The notes under the pieces: model-generated
Told to the model about the DNA's origin: nothing
Database searches by the model: none
Seen by the model: the letters and a program-made list of their open reading frames with translations, nothing else
Position numbers and translations under genes: made by a program
DNA from: Pistacia vera
Taxonomy: Eukaryota; Streptophyta; Magnoliopsida; Sapindales; Anacardiaceae
Assembly (NCBI RefSeq): GCF_008641045.1
Contig: NW_022196824.1
Span: forward strand, 434,001 to 498,000
Direction: 5' to 3'
Length of the DNA: 64,000 bases
Shown: piece by piece, positions 34,509 through 46,482 of the stretch
Position numbering within the stretch: position 1 is the first letter of the stretch
Layout of the letters: every line of letters begins with the position of its first letter

Positions 34509-37500
34509 ATGGATGACATTAACAATGGAGGAAAACCCAACGCCTCTGAATCGTAGAGTCCGGCTACGCAAGCAGTTCAATGGCTGCTCGGTGGATCCTC
34601 CGATCAGTGAAGGTGTTCCAACAGCAGAGACGATAGGGCGCACAACAAGAGAGAGAACAGGAGCAAACAGTTTTGAAGAGAAGAGGAGGTCGGCAGAATT
34701 CAGGCCAGGAAGAGATTCTATGAGAGTTTAGAGGAGGAGGAGGAGGAGGCCGCCAAAGAAAAGGTATTTGTACTTGCCGAGACCTAAGATCGCTTAAGCG
34801 ATCCTTTGTATCGCTTAAGCAATTGATGGCTTTTACTCTTGGTCGCTTAGGCTATTTGGATTGCTTAAAGTAAAAGCGATGAATCGCTTAAGCAATATAA
34901 AAGATCGCTTAAGCGACTTTAGATCTGGCAGATGTTGATTCTGCCTCGTACAAGATCTCTTAAGTGGTCTCTTCGAGGTAGAACCAAATCTGCCTAGATC
35001 TATAATCTCTTAAGCGATCCTTGCGATTTCAGATCGCTTAGAGATCTTGTATGAGGCGAATCATCTGCCCATCGCTTAAGCGATTCTTCCGATCGTATGT
35101 TTATATTTGATTTGGTTTAATTTTTTTGCTGCTGATATTTTGTTTTATTGATTGTGCAGATTTCCGGATCGTAACTATAGAGAGTACGGATTGAGGTTGT
35201 AAGCGATACGGTACCATACTTCCCTGTGAGGGTGACAGTGAGGTCAAGTTGGGATGTTTTAACAAGAATAACGGGGTTTTTAGGACAGTGAGGAATGGTG
35301 AAGGAGATTCAAAGAGACTTGTTTCAGTCATTTTTGGGATATGGACACAAATGGAAAAAGACATTCTGGGGGTCGGAGTGCATTATATGTTGCTGCAGTC
35401 AATAAAAGCAACAAAAAGCACGAAATGTGGTTCATGGTGGATGGAAAGCCAATACATTTCGGGATGATGGAATATGCGTTGGTGATTGGCTTAAGATGTG
35501 GAATGCCAGGTGAGGTTGAGAAAAAGAATAATGACAGTACGGGAGCCAAAACCTATTAAGGCACAGGAATTAGAGGACAGTTAAAAGTGTGAGTTAACGA
35601 TTCAGAGACTTCAAACTGTGCTTGGTATTGTTCTTACATTCGATCTAATGCTAGGACTCAACAAAGCCATTGATTGATTGGGTGAAGTTTGTAAGCAACT
35701 TGAACTTCTTATGCTTATCCGTGGGGACGGGTATCATTTAAGTGAACCATGGAGTCCCTACAAGCAAAAGACATGGCATTAAAGCACTCCCAATGGGCCG
35801 AGAAGATAGACCGTGATGTACAATTTGTTTTACTTCCCACGGCAATGCAGGTAATATTAATAGCTTTTTGTTATATTTTTTTTAATATATGTGTTTAAAT
35901 TACATATGGACTATTTTTTTAAAATGTAGCTTGGATGTATAGGCCATCCCTGTCCCAGCTAAGGCAAGGGGAGGATTAGGGCTTCGATTGTGCAACAGAT
36001 TTTCCTAGGATGTTTGCGGTGGCACGACCAGAAGTGTACCAATTCGATTATGAGCAAATAGAGATTGAAATTCAATCAGCTCGGGTAAGATTAAGGATTA
36101 AGCTTGACATGCACTGCTTTAAATGTTGATTAAATCTGATTGATTTTGTTTCTTATTCAGGGGGTTTTCTGTCCCTCCTCACCGCTATTGGGGGTGAAGC
36201 GCAATAGCATTATGTCACATCTCCGACACTGGAGATCAAAGGGATGAAGGGATAGACCGCCTGACGCGGGACCTACAAGGGGTCACACATGTGAGGGCAG
36301 TTTGCAGGGCCACTGCTTGGAATGTGGTTGATGCCGAGGAGGATGAAGACCAATCGGTGGAGGGAGAGGAGGGGAGGGAGGAAGAAATTCTTATGCCTCA
36401 ACAACCAGTACAACAAGTACCGCTTTGTCGAGGCGTCGGGGTCGGAGAGTTAGGTGGTTGACCTCATAAAGAGTTTGTTGATAAGATGGAAAGCAGTTGA
36501 AAAGGATGGAGGAGAAAGTGGATAAGGTGGCAGAGAAAGTTGTTAAGGTGGAAAGAGAGTTGGTAGGTGCAGAAGGAAGTTGGTGGAGTATTGAAGGGCG
36601 TTAAATGCAAACTGGGCTGAAAAGGAGAGCCGAAAGAGTAGGTTTGTGAAATCGCCTTACACCCTACTAACACGTGGAATTAAGAGGAAACAAGAAACAA
36701 ATTGAGGAAGAAGCCAAATGGAGGGGGTTAAAGAGGTTTCTGGAGAAAGTGGGCAGTTATAATGGAGGAGGTTAAGGCGGGAGGCGAAGGAAGCGGGGAT
36801 GTACAAATGAGGAAGGGGGAGGAAGCGGCAAGCAAAAATGGAGTCCCCTTTCAATTTGTATAGGCCAATAGGAGGAAAAGAAAAAACCCTTCTATGCCTA
36901 TTACAATGAATCCGGAAGTGATGCCCTTGTAAAGTGTAAAACCGGGATAATTCTCGGGATTGGTTTGAAAAGATTTTGATGATGGGCAGCTCGTTCACGA
37001 CTCGGTGAGTTATTTTCGCTTAATTTTCCTTATTTTTGCTTATGTTTTCCATGAGTATTGTATTATTTATCATGTTGTTTTTATTTGATGCATCACTCGA
37101 TGAGTATTGGCATTGATGAGGCTGCGACAAACTAGCAATGGTGATCTACTGTATCTTTATTGTCCAGCATCGATGTGGCCTTTGGCCAAACCTGGTATCG
37201 ACATATCGCAATTTATTGAAAAGGCCATTGGTACATCTGTGTAGCAAAAGAGCCAAGCGAAAACGTCGGGCATAGAAGACTTGGCCTACGTCCCTAATGA
37301 TTTTAAGTTTGATGATAGGATGATGCAATATGTAATTGGGGGACAGGCCCAAATATGGCCACAGTTGGGCAAAGGTTAAAAGTGTCTACTGCCATATCCT
37401 TCAAGGAAATGCACAGGATAGCAGTCGTCGCGCTCTTAGAGGAGAGGTTGCTAAATCTCCTTGACTGCACCCAACAATTTGTCGAGACGGCAGTTGGAGG

Positions 37501-37860
37501 CCGAGTTGGGCACTTGTCCGTGTTATTCCCGCAGCTTGTTATGCGAATGGGATGTTTGAGCACCTCGGTGATGATTATTGACGGGAAGTGGCCACTCAAG
37601 CGCGTTCTCGTCCCAACAAATGAGTCAAGGTAATTTTCTATAAAACTAACTTACATAATAGAATTGTTTCTAATCGATTCTAATGCTAATGTCATCTTCC
37701 TATTGCAGTGCTGATTGTGGGGCATATGCCCTGAAATTTATTTAGTTCGACATGACCAACACTAATGGACGGATTGAATGACGAATCAATGAGCATCTTT
37801 CGGAGCGCTGGGTTGTTGAGTGCTTCCATGGGGAAATGGATCCGTTTTGAGTGCCACAAC
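34509..37860 (+). pseudogene. DUF1985/Ulp1-protease gene of the MULE, copy 1
   Basis: A start region near 34509-34528 leads to an exon ending AAAGAAAAG at a GTATTTG donor (34764). Intron 1 (34764-35159) is filled with palindromic words. The next exon has a DUF1985 signature, HEMWFMVDGKPIHFG then YALVIGLRCGMPG (about 35410-35515). A charged, coiled-coil-like part follows near 36480-36600. Near 37280-37635 comes NDFKFDDRMMQYV and KWPLKRVLVPTNESR. After a short intron, SADCGAYALKFI (about 37708-37743) carries the Cys of a C48 (Ulp1) peptidase. Such domains cleave SUMO or ubiquitin-like tags; the role in transposons is unknown. Many stops and frameshifts. Confidence 0.7.
34780..35100. repeat. Palindromic word array in intron 1, copy 1
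   Basis: Multiple copies of ATCGCTTAAGCGAT and one- or two-base variants, alternating with AGATCTGGCAGAT and TCTGCCT words, inside the first intron of Ulp1 copy 1. Confidence 0.9.
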
Positions 37861-38679
37861 CCATTGAAAGGTTGGAACTTGTACTTTTAATTTTGTAGTT
37901 TATGTGATGTTGATGTTGATACTTGGGTTATGCTTGATGCTGCAGTTGTCATGCTTATACACAGCTTTACCGAAATAGACGGACTCAGTGAACTTTCAAT
38001 CTTGCACTCCATAACTTGGGTTCTGAAGAGAGAAAATTTTACTCCTGGACACCCAACTTTCCATTTAACAAATTGGCCCTGAAAAACTTTTTGTTTTTTT
38101 GTGTTTTATTTAGAAAAGCTAACGTGCTCAGGTGTGCAATAATTTATAGGTTTGCTGGCAAACAATGAAAGGGAACTCCTCAACCTGGTGGGCTATCAGA
38201 GTAGGCTACCGGCAAGGCATCTGCAATCAAGGCTGTTGGCAAGCCATGTACCATGAAATGATCTCAGACAGTAATTATACTGAATTGAAAACTTCTCATA
38301 GTGGCGCGCATCTGCTCATGCTGTGCAAGGCATGGTACCAAGAATGATATTAGATAGTGATTATACTGAATTTGAAAACTTCTCATACTGGTGGCATCTG
38401 CAATCAAGGCTGCTGGCAAGGCATGGTACCAAAGAATGATCCAGACGTGATTATACCGAATTCCAAACTTGTCAAAGTGGTTTAGGATTTATTCATTTTT
38501 GGCACTACTTAAAAACTTTCAATTACATTGATGTCTCTTATTTTTGATCTGTGAGTGATTAGATTGATATAAATGACTTCATTTTGCTGCTTATTCTTTC
38601 GTATTTGGGAGGAAAATGAGTTATAAATGACAGATTATTACATTATACAGGAGAAATGTAGGATTCTTTTTTTTTTTTA

Positions 38680-39460
38680 TGATCGCTTAAGCGATATATG
38701 AGCGACCACAAATCTCTTAGCAACCAAGATTTTTTCTTAAATGATCGCTTAAGCGATCTACAAGCACTTAAGCGACCAGAGTGAAAGCGAAGAATCGCAT
38801 GAGATACCAGGATCGCTTAAGCGATAACAAGGGATCGCTTAAGCGATCATAGATTTGGGCAATTTTATTTTGCCTCAGAAAGATCGCTTAAGAGATCCTA
38901 AATCGCTTAAGCGACCAAGTAAAAGAGAAGATCATTTAAGCGATACAAGAGGTCGTTTAAGCGATCATAGATCTGGGAAGATTTTATTCTGCCTCGGATG
39001 AATCGCTTAATTGATCTTAAATCTCTTAAGCGACCAAGAGTAAAGCGAGGAATCGCTTAGCGATACAAGAGGATCGCTTAACGATCATAGATTCTGTGCA
39101 TTTTTATTCTGCCTCGAGAGAATCACTTAAGCGATCATAAATCACTTAACGACCCAGAGTAAAAGCGAGGAATCGCTTAAGCGATACAAGAGGATCGCTT
39201 TAGCGATCATAGATTTGGGCATATTTTATTCTGCTTAAGAGATCCTAAATCGCTTAAGCAACCAGAGTCAAATGAGTAATCGTTTAAGCGATCATAGATC
39301 TGGGCAGATTTTATTCTGGCTCGAAGAAATCGCTTAAGAGATCCTAAATCGCTTAAATGACCAAGAATAAAAACGAGGTATCACTTAAGCGATACCATAA
39401 GATCGCTTAAGCGATCATCTATCTGGGCAGATTTTATTCTTCCTGGAAGAGATCGCTCAA
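38680..39460. repeat. Palindromic word array after Ulp1 copy 1
   Basis: A dense array of ATCGCTTAAGCGAT in units of roughly 110-130 bp. Each unit has three or four palindromes followed by ATAGATCTGGGCAGATTTTA and TTCTGCCT. Units differ by substitutions and many one-base losses. Confidence 0.9.
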
Positions 39461-39874
39461 CCGACAACGCGACTAACTAAACACGTAAAATGGTTAAAAT
39501 GAAAGGATTAAAACATATTTGGGTTGAATAGAAACAAAATAATTTTTTAAATTTTGAAATTTCTCAAAACCGCCCACTTACTGTTTACCTTGCTTAATCG
39601 AATTCATTAGGCAAAAATCGATTTCTAACAACCAGGGAGACAGCGATTTCCGATCCAACCCCGCAAATTTCCACACCATATTCATCGTAAATTCAATTTC
39701 TTGAACCCTAAACGGAATATAGTTGCGATTTTCGTTGACAAGTCACGATTTTCTATCGATTTCTTGAACCCTAAAATCAATTTCTGAACCCTTAACGAAT
39801 CTGCCCATTTCTGGTGATACAGCCCATATTTTCGATCCAAACTACAAATTTTCACACCAAATTCAATCCAAAAC

Positions 39875-42800
39875 CATGGCTGACACTCACAATGACGAGG
39901 ACAACCCAACTCCACTTCAAATCCTATATTTCGATGGCACAAGCATCAATGGCTGCTCCGGTGGATCATCCGATCAGTGAAGTGGTCACAGGGAGAGGAG
40001 ACGCGGCGGCACAGAATAGGGGGAAGAATCGTCAAACGTTCTGAAGACGAGGAGTCCGACAATCATTCGGCCAGGAGAGGATTCCGACACGAATTCAAGG
40101 CAGGAATCTTCTGAGGTTCAGGCGACAGAGAGGCCGACGAGAATGAGCAGGCAGCCAAAGAAAAGGTACGTTCTTAACTGTCGCTTAAGCGATCATTTGT
40201 ATCGCTTAAGCGATTAACCTCTTTTACTCCATCTGCCCAGATCTAAATCGCTAAGCGATCCTTCATATCGCTTAAGCGATTGATTAAGTTGACTCTTGTC
40301 GCTTAACGATCATTTCAAGTCAGAATTATGGATATAAAATCGCTTAAGCGATCTTGCACGAGCAGAGTCAAGATCTCTTAACCGATCTGACATCACTATA
40401 CCGACCGCGATCCTAATTTTTTGTTGCTTATATCTTGTTTATATTAGTTGTTTAGGTTATTTTTGTTGCTAACATTTTGTTTATATCGATTGTGCAGATT
40501 GTGCAGGCCGTAACATCACAGACTACGATTTTGACCTTATAAGTGATAAGGTGCCCTATTTCCCTGCAGGGTGACGGTCGGTCCAGTTGGGAAGTTTTTG
40601 ACAAAATACAGGACTTTTAGATGAATTAGGAATGGTAATAGAGATTTCAGTCAAACTTGTTTCGGTCATTTTTTAGGACTCGAATCATTGGAAAAGGCAT
40701 TTTGGGGGCAGGGATTGCATTACATGTTGCTGCACTCAGTAAGATGCAAAGAAAAAAAAATGTTTTTGTGGGTGGGCAGAAAGCCACTACATTTTGGCAT
40801 GATGGAATAGGCCCTCTTGACGAGCTTACGATGTGGGGAAGTGCCAGAAAAGAGGCAAAGGCAGTAAAGAATAGTCAAAGCCTACAGTTTCATAATAAGT
40901 TTTGCATGGGGCTAAGTCTATTACAGCACGGGTTTAGAGAAAATTCTAGAAACAATTGAATATACTGATAAAGAGAAGATAAAAGTGTGCTTGGTGTTGT
41001 TTGCAAGCAACTTGAATTCTTTAATTCTATCCATGGGGACTGAAATCATAGAGCGAACCATTGGAGCCTGAAAAAACTAGACATGGCGTTAAAGCAGTCC
41101 CAATGGGATGCGAAGGATAAACCAAGCACGTACAATTTGTTTGGCTTCCCATGGGCAATGCAGGTAATATTAATAGCTTTTATTATATTTTTGTAACATA
41201 TGTGTTTGAATTATGATATGGATTGTTTTTTTTTTTTTTTTTCCAATGTAGGCTTGATGTATCAGGCCATCCTTGTCTTCGCTAGGGGAAGGAGGGGGGA
41301 GGAGCACAGTTTGGATGTGCAACAGCAATTTCCTAGGATGTTGTGGTGGCATGTTCAGAGGTACACCCATTTGGATTATGAGCAATTAGACGTTGAGATT
41401 CAAGCGGCTGGGTAAGATTAAAGGACTAAGCTTTTGCATTACAGTTGCTTTAAAATTTTGCTTTAATCTAATTGATTTTGTTTCTTATTGTAGGGACTCG
41501 TCCGTCCCTTTCTCACCACTACTGGGGCTGAAGCGGAAGAGGAATGTCAAATCTTTCAACGCACTGGAGGATGCAACAATAGGGATGACCGCCTGATGCG
41601 GGACCTAGAAGGGTCACACATGTGATGGCAGTTACGGGCCACTGCTTCACAACGTGGTTGGCCGAGAGGATGAAGCTCCAATCGGCCAGAGGTCCGAGGG
41701 GAAGGAGAAGAAGAGGAGAGAGGTTCTTATACCCTAGCAAACCGTACAACAGATACTGCTTTGCTGAGACATCGACTCGGGAGAATGAAGTTGTTGACCT
41801 CATAAGGCTTGTTTGAGAGTTTTACAACAGCTGTTGATCAAGGTTTGAGGTCTTACAATACTGTTTATGCAAGGTTTGACAATAGGAAGAGTGCATCAAA
41901 AAGGCGGAGTAGAATGTATAAGCTGGAAGAGAAATTTGGTACAGTGGAGAAGGAGTTGGTGGAGATTAAGGCAGTTGAATGCAGACGGCTTGAAAAGAGA
42001 GAGCCAGAAGAGCAAGTTTGTGAAATCGCCTTACATGTAGTGACACGGGGAAACAGCAGAAAATTAAGAAACAAATGGAGCAAGAACCAAATAGAGGAGT
42101 GGTTGGGGAAGTGGGGCGTGATAATGGAGGAGGGCGAGGTGGAGCGAAGGAAGCGGGATGTAAAAATGGAGGAAGTGGGCAAGGGAATTGCGTCAAATGT
42201 CGTTTGTACAGGCCAATAGAGAAAAAGAAAAAACTCTTCTATCCTATTACAATGGATCAGGAAGTAATGGCCATATAAAGTGTAAGACAGGGATTATCCC
42301 CAAGAATGGTTTAGGAAGTTGTTGATGATGGGCACGTGGCTTGAGGACGGTGAGTTATTTTTGCTTAATTTCCTTATTTTTGCCTATGTTTTCCATACTT
42401 ATCTTGTTGTTTTTATGTGATGCAGCATATGATGATATAGTTGGCATTGATGAGGCAACAACAGACTACTGATGGTGATCTGTTGTATCCCGACTGTGCC
42501 ATCACTGATGTGGCATTTGGCCAAAGGCTTGTTTTGGCATATCGCACTTTACTTAAAAATGTCGTTGCTAATGTTGCGTAAAAAGGACCGAAGCGAAAAA
42601 GATTGGCCCCAGTACAAATTCTGCATCCTTGATGATTTTCATTTTGATGACAGAATTTTGCAGTATGTACGAGGGATCAGCCAAATATGGCCACAGTTGG
42701 GCCTTTGTTAAAGAGTGTACTGCATCATCCTCGTCAAAGAGATGCACTAGATAGCAGTCGTTGTGCATCTAGAGAGGGGTTGCTGAAGATCCTGACTGCA

Positions 42801-43190
42801 CCCCCACTATTTGTCAGACAAGCAGTTGCAGGTGGAGTTGGAGCCACTGTCCAGGTTGTTACCGCGGCTGTTGCGGTGACCAGCACTTAGGTGATGAAGT
42901 ACAACGGAAATTGGCCAATTAAGCGCTCTACCGGCCCAATAAATGAGTCAAGGTACTTTTGTATAAAACTACACTATATAATACAATTGTTCTATAATTT
43001 TTATTCTAATGCTAATGTTATTGTGTGCTGAATGGGGGTATATACCCTGAAATTTATTAAGTTCGACATGACCAACACCCCGATGGATGGGTTGATGACG
43101 AAACAATGAGAACTGTCGGGAGGGCTGGGCTGTCGACTACTCTCCTGGCAGATGGATCCGTTTTTAGTGCCCTAACCCAATAAAAAGGTA
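39875..43190 (+). pseudogene. DUF1985/Ulp1-protease gene of the MULE, copy 2
   Basis: This parallels copy 1 throughout, starting from shared upstream DNA (39470-39640 matches 34260-34420). The start at 39875 gives MADTHNDEDNPTPLQ. Intron 1 (40166-40497) again holds the palindromic words. A poor DUF1985 stretch follows at about 40640-40870. Near 41820-42220 is a charged helix-rich part (KLEEKFGTVEKELVEIKA). Near 42600-42670 is DWPQYKFCILDDFHFDD. At the peptidase Cys position (about 43030) the text reads GAATGGGGG where copy 1 has GATTGTGGG, so the catalytic Cys is lost. Frames break often. The two copies are a direct repeat offset by about 5.3 kb. Confidence 0.68.
40180..40400. repeat. Palindromic word array in intron 1, copy 2
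   Basis: Several ATCGCTTAAGCGAT words in the same intron position as in copy 1, so the words were in the gene before it was duplicated. Confidence 0.88.
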
Positions 43191-43749
43191 TGAAAGTTGG
43201 ACTTTGAATTTTATAGTTTTTTTGATGTCGATGTTCATACTTGGGTTGTGGTGCTGATGCTGCAGGTGTCATGCTTATAAAGAGCTTAACCGAAAGACAC
43301 ATTTGTGATGAACTTCTCACCTACACACACTTGTTTATTAACGTGTTTTTTTTTTTTTATTTACAAAGTTGACGTGTCTACAGGTTCCTGGCAAACAATG
43401 AGAGGAAACTTCTCAAACAAAGGCTGGTTGGCAAGAGGAGAGGAGGCTCTGCAATAAAGGCTGTTGGAAGGCATGGTACGAAACAATGATCTCAGAGAGG
43501 TTGCTGGCAGTGTATAGGAAATTTTTGTAAAGATTGGATCTAACATTTAGGAGATAATTTTTTTGTCCGTATAAGATATCTCATTAGCAGGTTGAATTTA
43601 CTATGTATGGTGATCATTTGCTTCACCGAAGTCGGGTAATGGTTTTTTAGCGTTTTGTTTCATTTGTGGTATTACTACAACGTGTGATACTCATTACAGG
43701 TTGAATTTACTATGTATGATTATTTCCCAAATGACTAAGACTTTTCCAG

Positions 43750-44735
43750 ATATGATCGCTTAAGCGATCTAAAATTGCTTAAGCGACAGAACTCTTTTAG
43801 TCGATCGCTTAAGCGTACATCAGATCGCTTAAGAGATTACCCATCTGGGCAGATGTTCATTCTGCCTTGATAAAGATAGCTTAAGCGATCCTATATCGCT
43901 TAAGAGACAGAGACTCGTTTAGGAAACATCGCTTAAGCGATACTCAGATCGCTTAGAGATTACCCTCTGGGCAGATGTTCATCTGCCTTGATAAGATCGC
44001 TTAAGCATCCTATATCGCTTAAGCGACAGAGACTCTTTTAGGAAGCATCGCTTAAGCGATACGTCGATCGCTTAGAGATTACCTATCTAGAAGATGTCTA
44101 TTCTGCCTTGATAAAGATCTTTAAGAGATCCTATATCGCTTACGCCAAAGACTCATTTAGGAAGCATCGTTTAAGCGATATGTCAGATCGCGTAAGGATT
44201 ACCCACTGGGCAGATTTTCATTCTGCCTTGATAAAGATCGCTTAGCAATCCTATATCGCTTAAGTACAGAGAATCGTTTAGGAAGCATCGCTTAAGCGAT
44301 ACATAAGATCGTTTAGCGATCATAGATCTGAGCAGATATATTCTGCCTGGCCAAGATCGCCTCAGCGATCCAAATCGCTTAAGCGACAGAGACTCGTTAG
44401 GAAGCATCGCTTAAGCGATACATAGATCGCTTAAGCGATCATGATCTGGGCATATGCATTCTGCCTTGGCCAAGATCGTTAAGCGATCAAGAGTTTTTAC
44501 AGAAATCGCATAAACGATACAAATGATAGCTTACCTTGGCCACGATCACTTAAGCGATTTTTGATCGCTTAAGCGATCAAGAGTGTTTTACGAAATCGCT
44601 TAAGTGATACAAGTGGATGGCTTAAGCGATTTTCGATCTGGGCATCTGCCGCGAGCTAGATCTCTTAAGTGATTACCGATCGCTTAAGCGGTAGGAGTAA
44701 AAGCAACGAATCGCTTAAGTGTTCCTATGTATTCG
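43750..44735. repeat. Largest palindromic word array
   Basis: About eight units near 120 bp. A typical unit has GATCGCTTAAGCGATCC, TATATCGCTTAAGCGACAGA, ACTCGTTTAGGAAGCATCGC, a further palindrome, then CTGGGCAGATGTTCATTCTG. The last units drift into different spacers (AAGAGTTTTTACAGAAATCG). Direct tandem arrangement of self-complementary words. Confidence 0.92.
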
Positions 44736-44764
44736 GATATTATTTATTGTATTTCAGAGCATCG

Positions 44765-45690
44765 GTTTTAGCGATTAATACTATGCAAACATATAGGTTT
44801 TACAATTCGTCTTGTGGACTATGACCGTTATTATATTTATATTAAACATAACATTCTTTTACGTCAGATGAAACATATAAAGTGTAGAATGTATACCCTA
44901 TGCTAAACATATAGGTTTACGATTCATCTTGTGACTATGACCGTTATTATATTTATATTAAATATATTTCTTTATATCAGTATAACATATAAGTGTAGAA
45001 TGTATACCTCGGCTAAACATATGGTTTACGATTCGTCTTTGTGACTATGACCGTTATTATATTTATATAAACATATAGTTCTTTTATGTCAGTATAACAT
45101 AAAGTGTAGAATGTAACCTCTATACTAAACATATAGTTTACGATTCGTCTTTGTGGACTATGACTGTATTATATTTATATTAAACAATAGTTCTTTTACT
45201 TAGTATGAAACATATAAAGTGTAGAATGTAAACCTCTATGCTAAACATATAGGTTTTACGATTCGTCTTGTGGACTATGACCGTATTATATTTATATTGA
45301 CATACGTTCTTTTACGTCAGTATGGAACATATAAAGTGTAGAATGTACCTCTATGCTAAACATATGGGCTTACGATTCGTCTTTGTGGACTATGACCGTT
45401 TTATATTTATATTAAACATACAGTTCTTTACGTCAGTATGAAACTATAAATTGTAGAATGTATACCTCTATGCTAAACATATATAGGGTTTACGATTCGT
45501 CTTTGTGGACTAGACCGTTATAATTTATATTACATAACGTTCTTTAACGTCAGTATGAAACTATAAAGTGTAAATGCATACGTCTATGCTAAACATATAG
45601 GGTTTATGATTCGTCTTTGTGGACTATACCGTTATTATATTTATATTAACATATTGTCTTACGTCATTGTAGAAACAATAGAGGTTTAAC
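44765..45690. repeat. AT-rich satellite, unit about 108-119 bp
   Basis: Eight units marked by the word ACGATTCGTCTTTGTGGACT at about 44812, 44920, 45030, 45141, 45260, 45374, 45493 and 45608. Each continues with ATGACCGTTATTATATTTAT and AACATATAAAGTGTAGAATG. Length differences come mostly from single-base losses. The array borders the palindromic array directly. The following 45690-46030 is AT-rich decay of the same kind with no gene. Confidence 0.92.
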
Positions 45691-46034
45691 ATGTATAGCT
45701 CTACTGGAGACAATCATATATGTAAATGATTTAACAATTCTATTAAATGTGTGATGCTATGACTGTATGTTAGATTCGTATATTAATACATCTAATACTC
45801 TTTTAAACTAAAAAGAATTTTCGTCAGTTATGAAATATAAAGTGAAAGTTGATCTCAGCTTAAAATAATATAATTGCATTCGCTTTGTTGAACATAATGG
45901 TGCGTTGGTTATATTCGTATATATTATAAATCCATTCCATAATATTTCTGTTTAATTATTAGCAATATAGTATTTTTTAATAAATTTTAGACCATTAACT
46001 GAATTAATTTCGTTAATACAGCCTGAAAAAGTTT

Positions 46035-46482
46035 CAAGAACAAAAACACCCTACCCACCAACTTCCAATTTCGGCACCACCGATGGCTACAATTCTGAAA
46101 ATGGTTGGTAATTCATAGATGTGACATTTTTGGCCAGATCCACTATAGTCTGGCCAGAAAAAGCCACATCGGGCCTCATCGACTTTCAAATGAATGGCTA
46201 ACGTTGACGGTCAACGACGACCAATCTGGGCATCGTTGACCGAAAATGATGGCCATATTTTTGCCGTCGCAGACTGCCAGATGTCACATTTTTCGTCCAT
46301 CGACGCCAATATGGCCGTGATCTGGCCTTTTTCTGGCCACATCTGTTGTCGATGTGGCCGGAAAAGGCCATATTGACACCCTATCAGCCTAATCCGACCG
46401 CAATGCATCGTAACGCCCTTTCCCAGTAGGTTTCCGGTGGTGGTGGCTGAGATCTGGGAAGTTGGTAGGTGGGGGTGTATTT
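46035..46482. mobile_element. Foldback element
   Basis: Left arm ACACCCTACCCACCAACTTC (46050-46069) pairs with the right-arm text GAAGTTGGTAGGTGGGGGTGT near 46458-46478. A CACCACCG/CGGTGGTGG pair lies just inside. The centre has its own inverted words: CTGGCCAGAAAAAGCCACAT against ATGTGGCCGGAAAAGGCCAT. Open frames on both strands across it reflect this symmetry, not genes. The element's outer end is interrupted by the solo LTR at 46483. Confidence 0.6.

Noticed and set aside
43750..44735. Regular short repeats with spacers, resembling a CRISPR array
   Set aside because: The DNA is from a plant, the repeats are self-palindromic, the spacers are themselves repeated rather than unique, and there are no cas genes.
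46194..46408. Overlapping open frames on both strands
   Set aside because: The stretch is an internal inverted repeat of a foldback element, which explains the symmetry.
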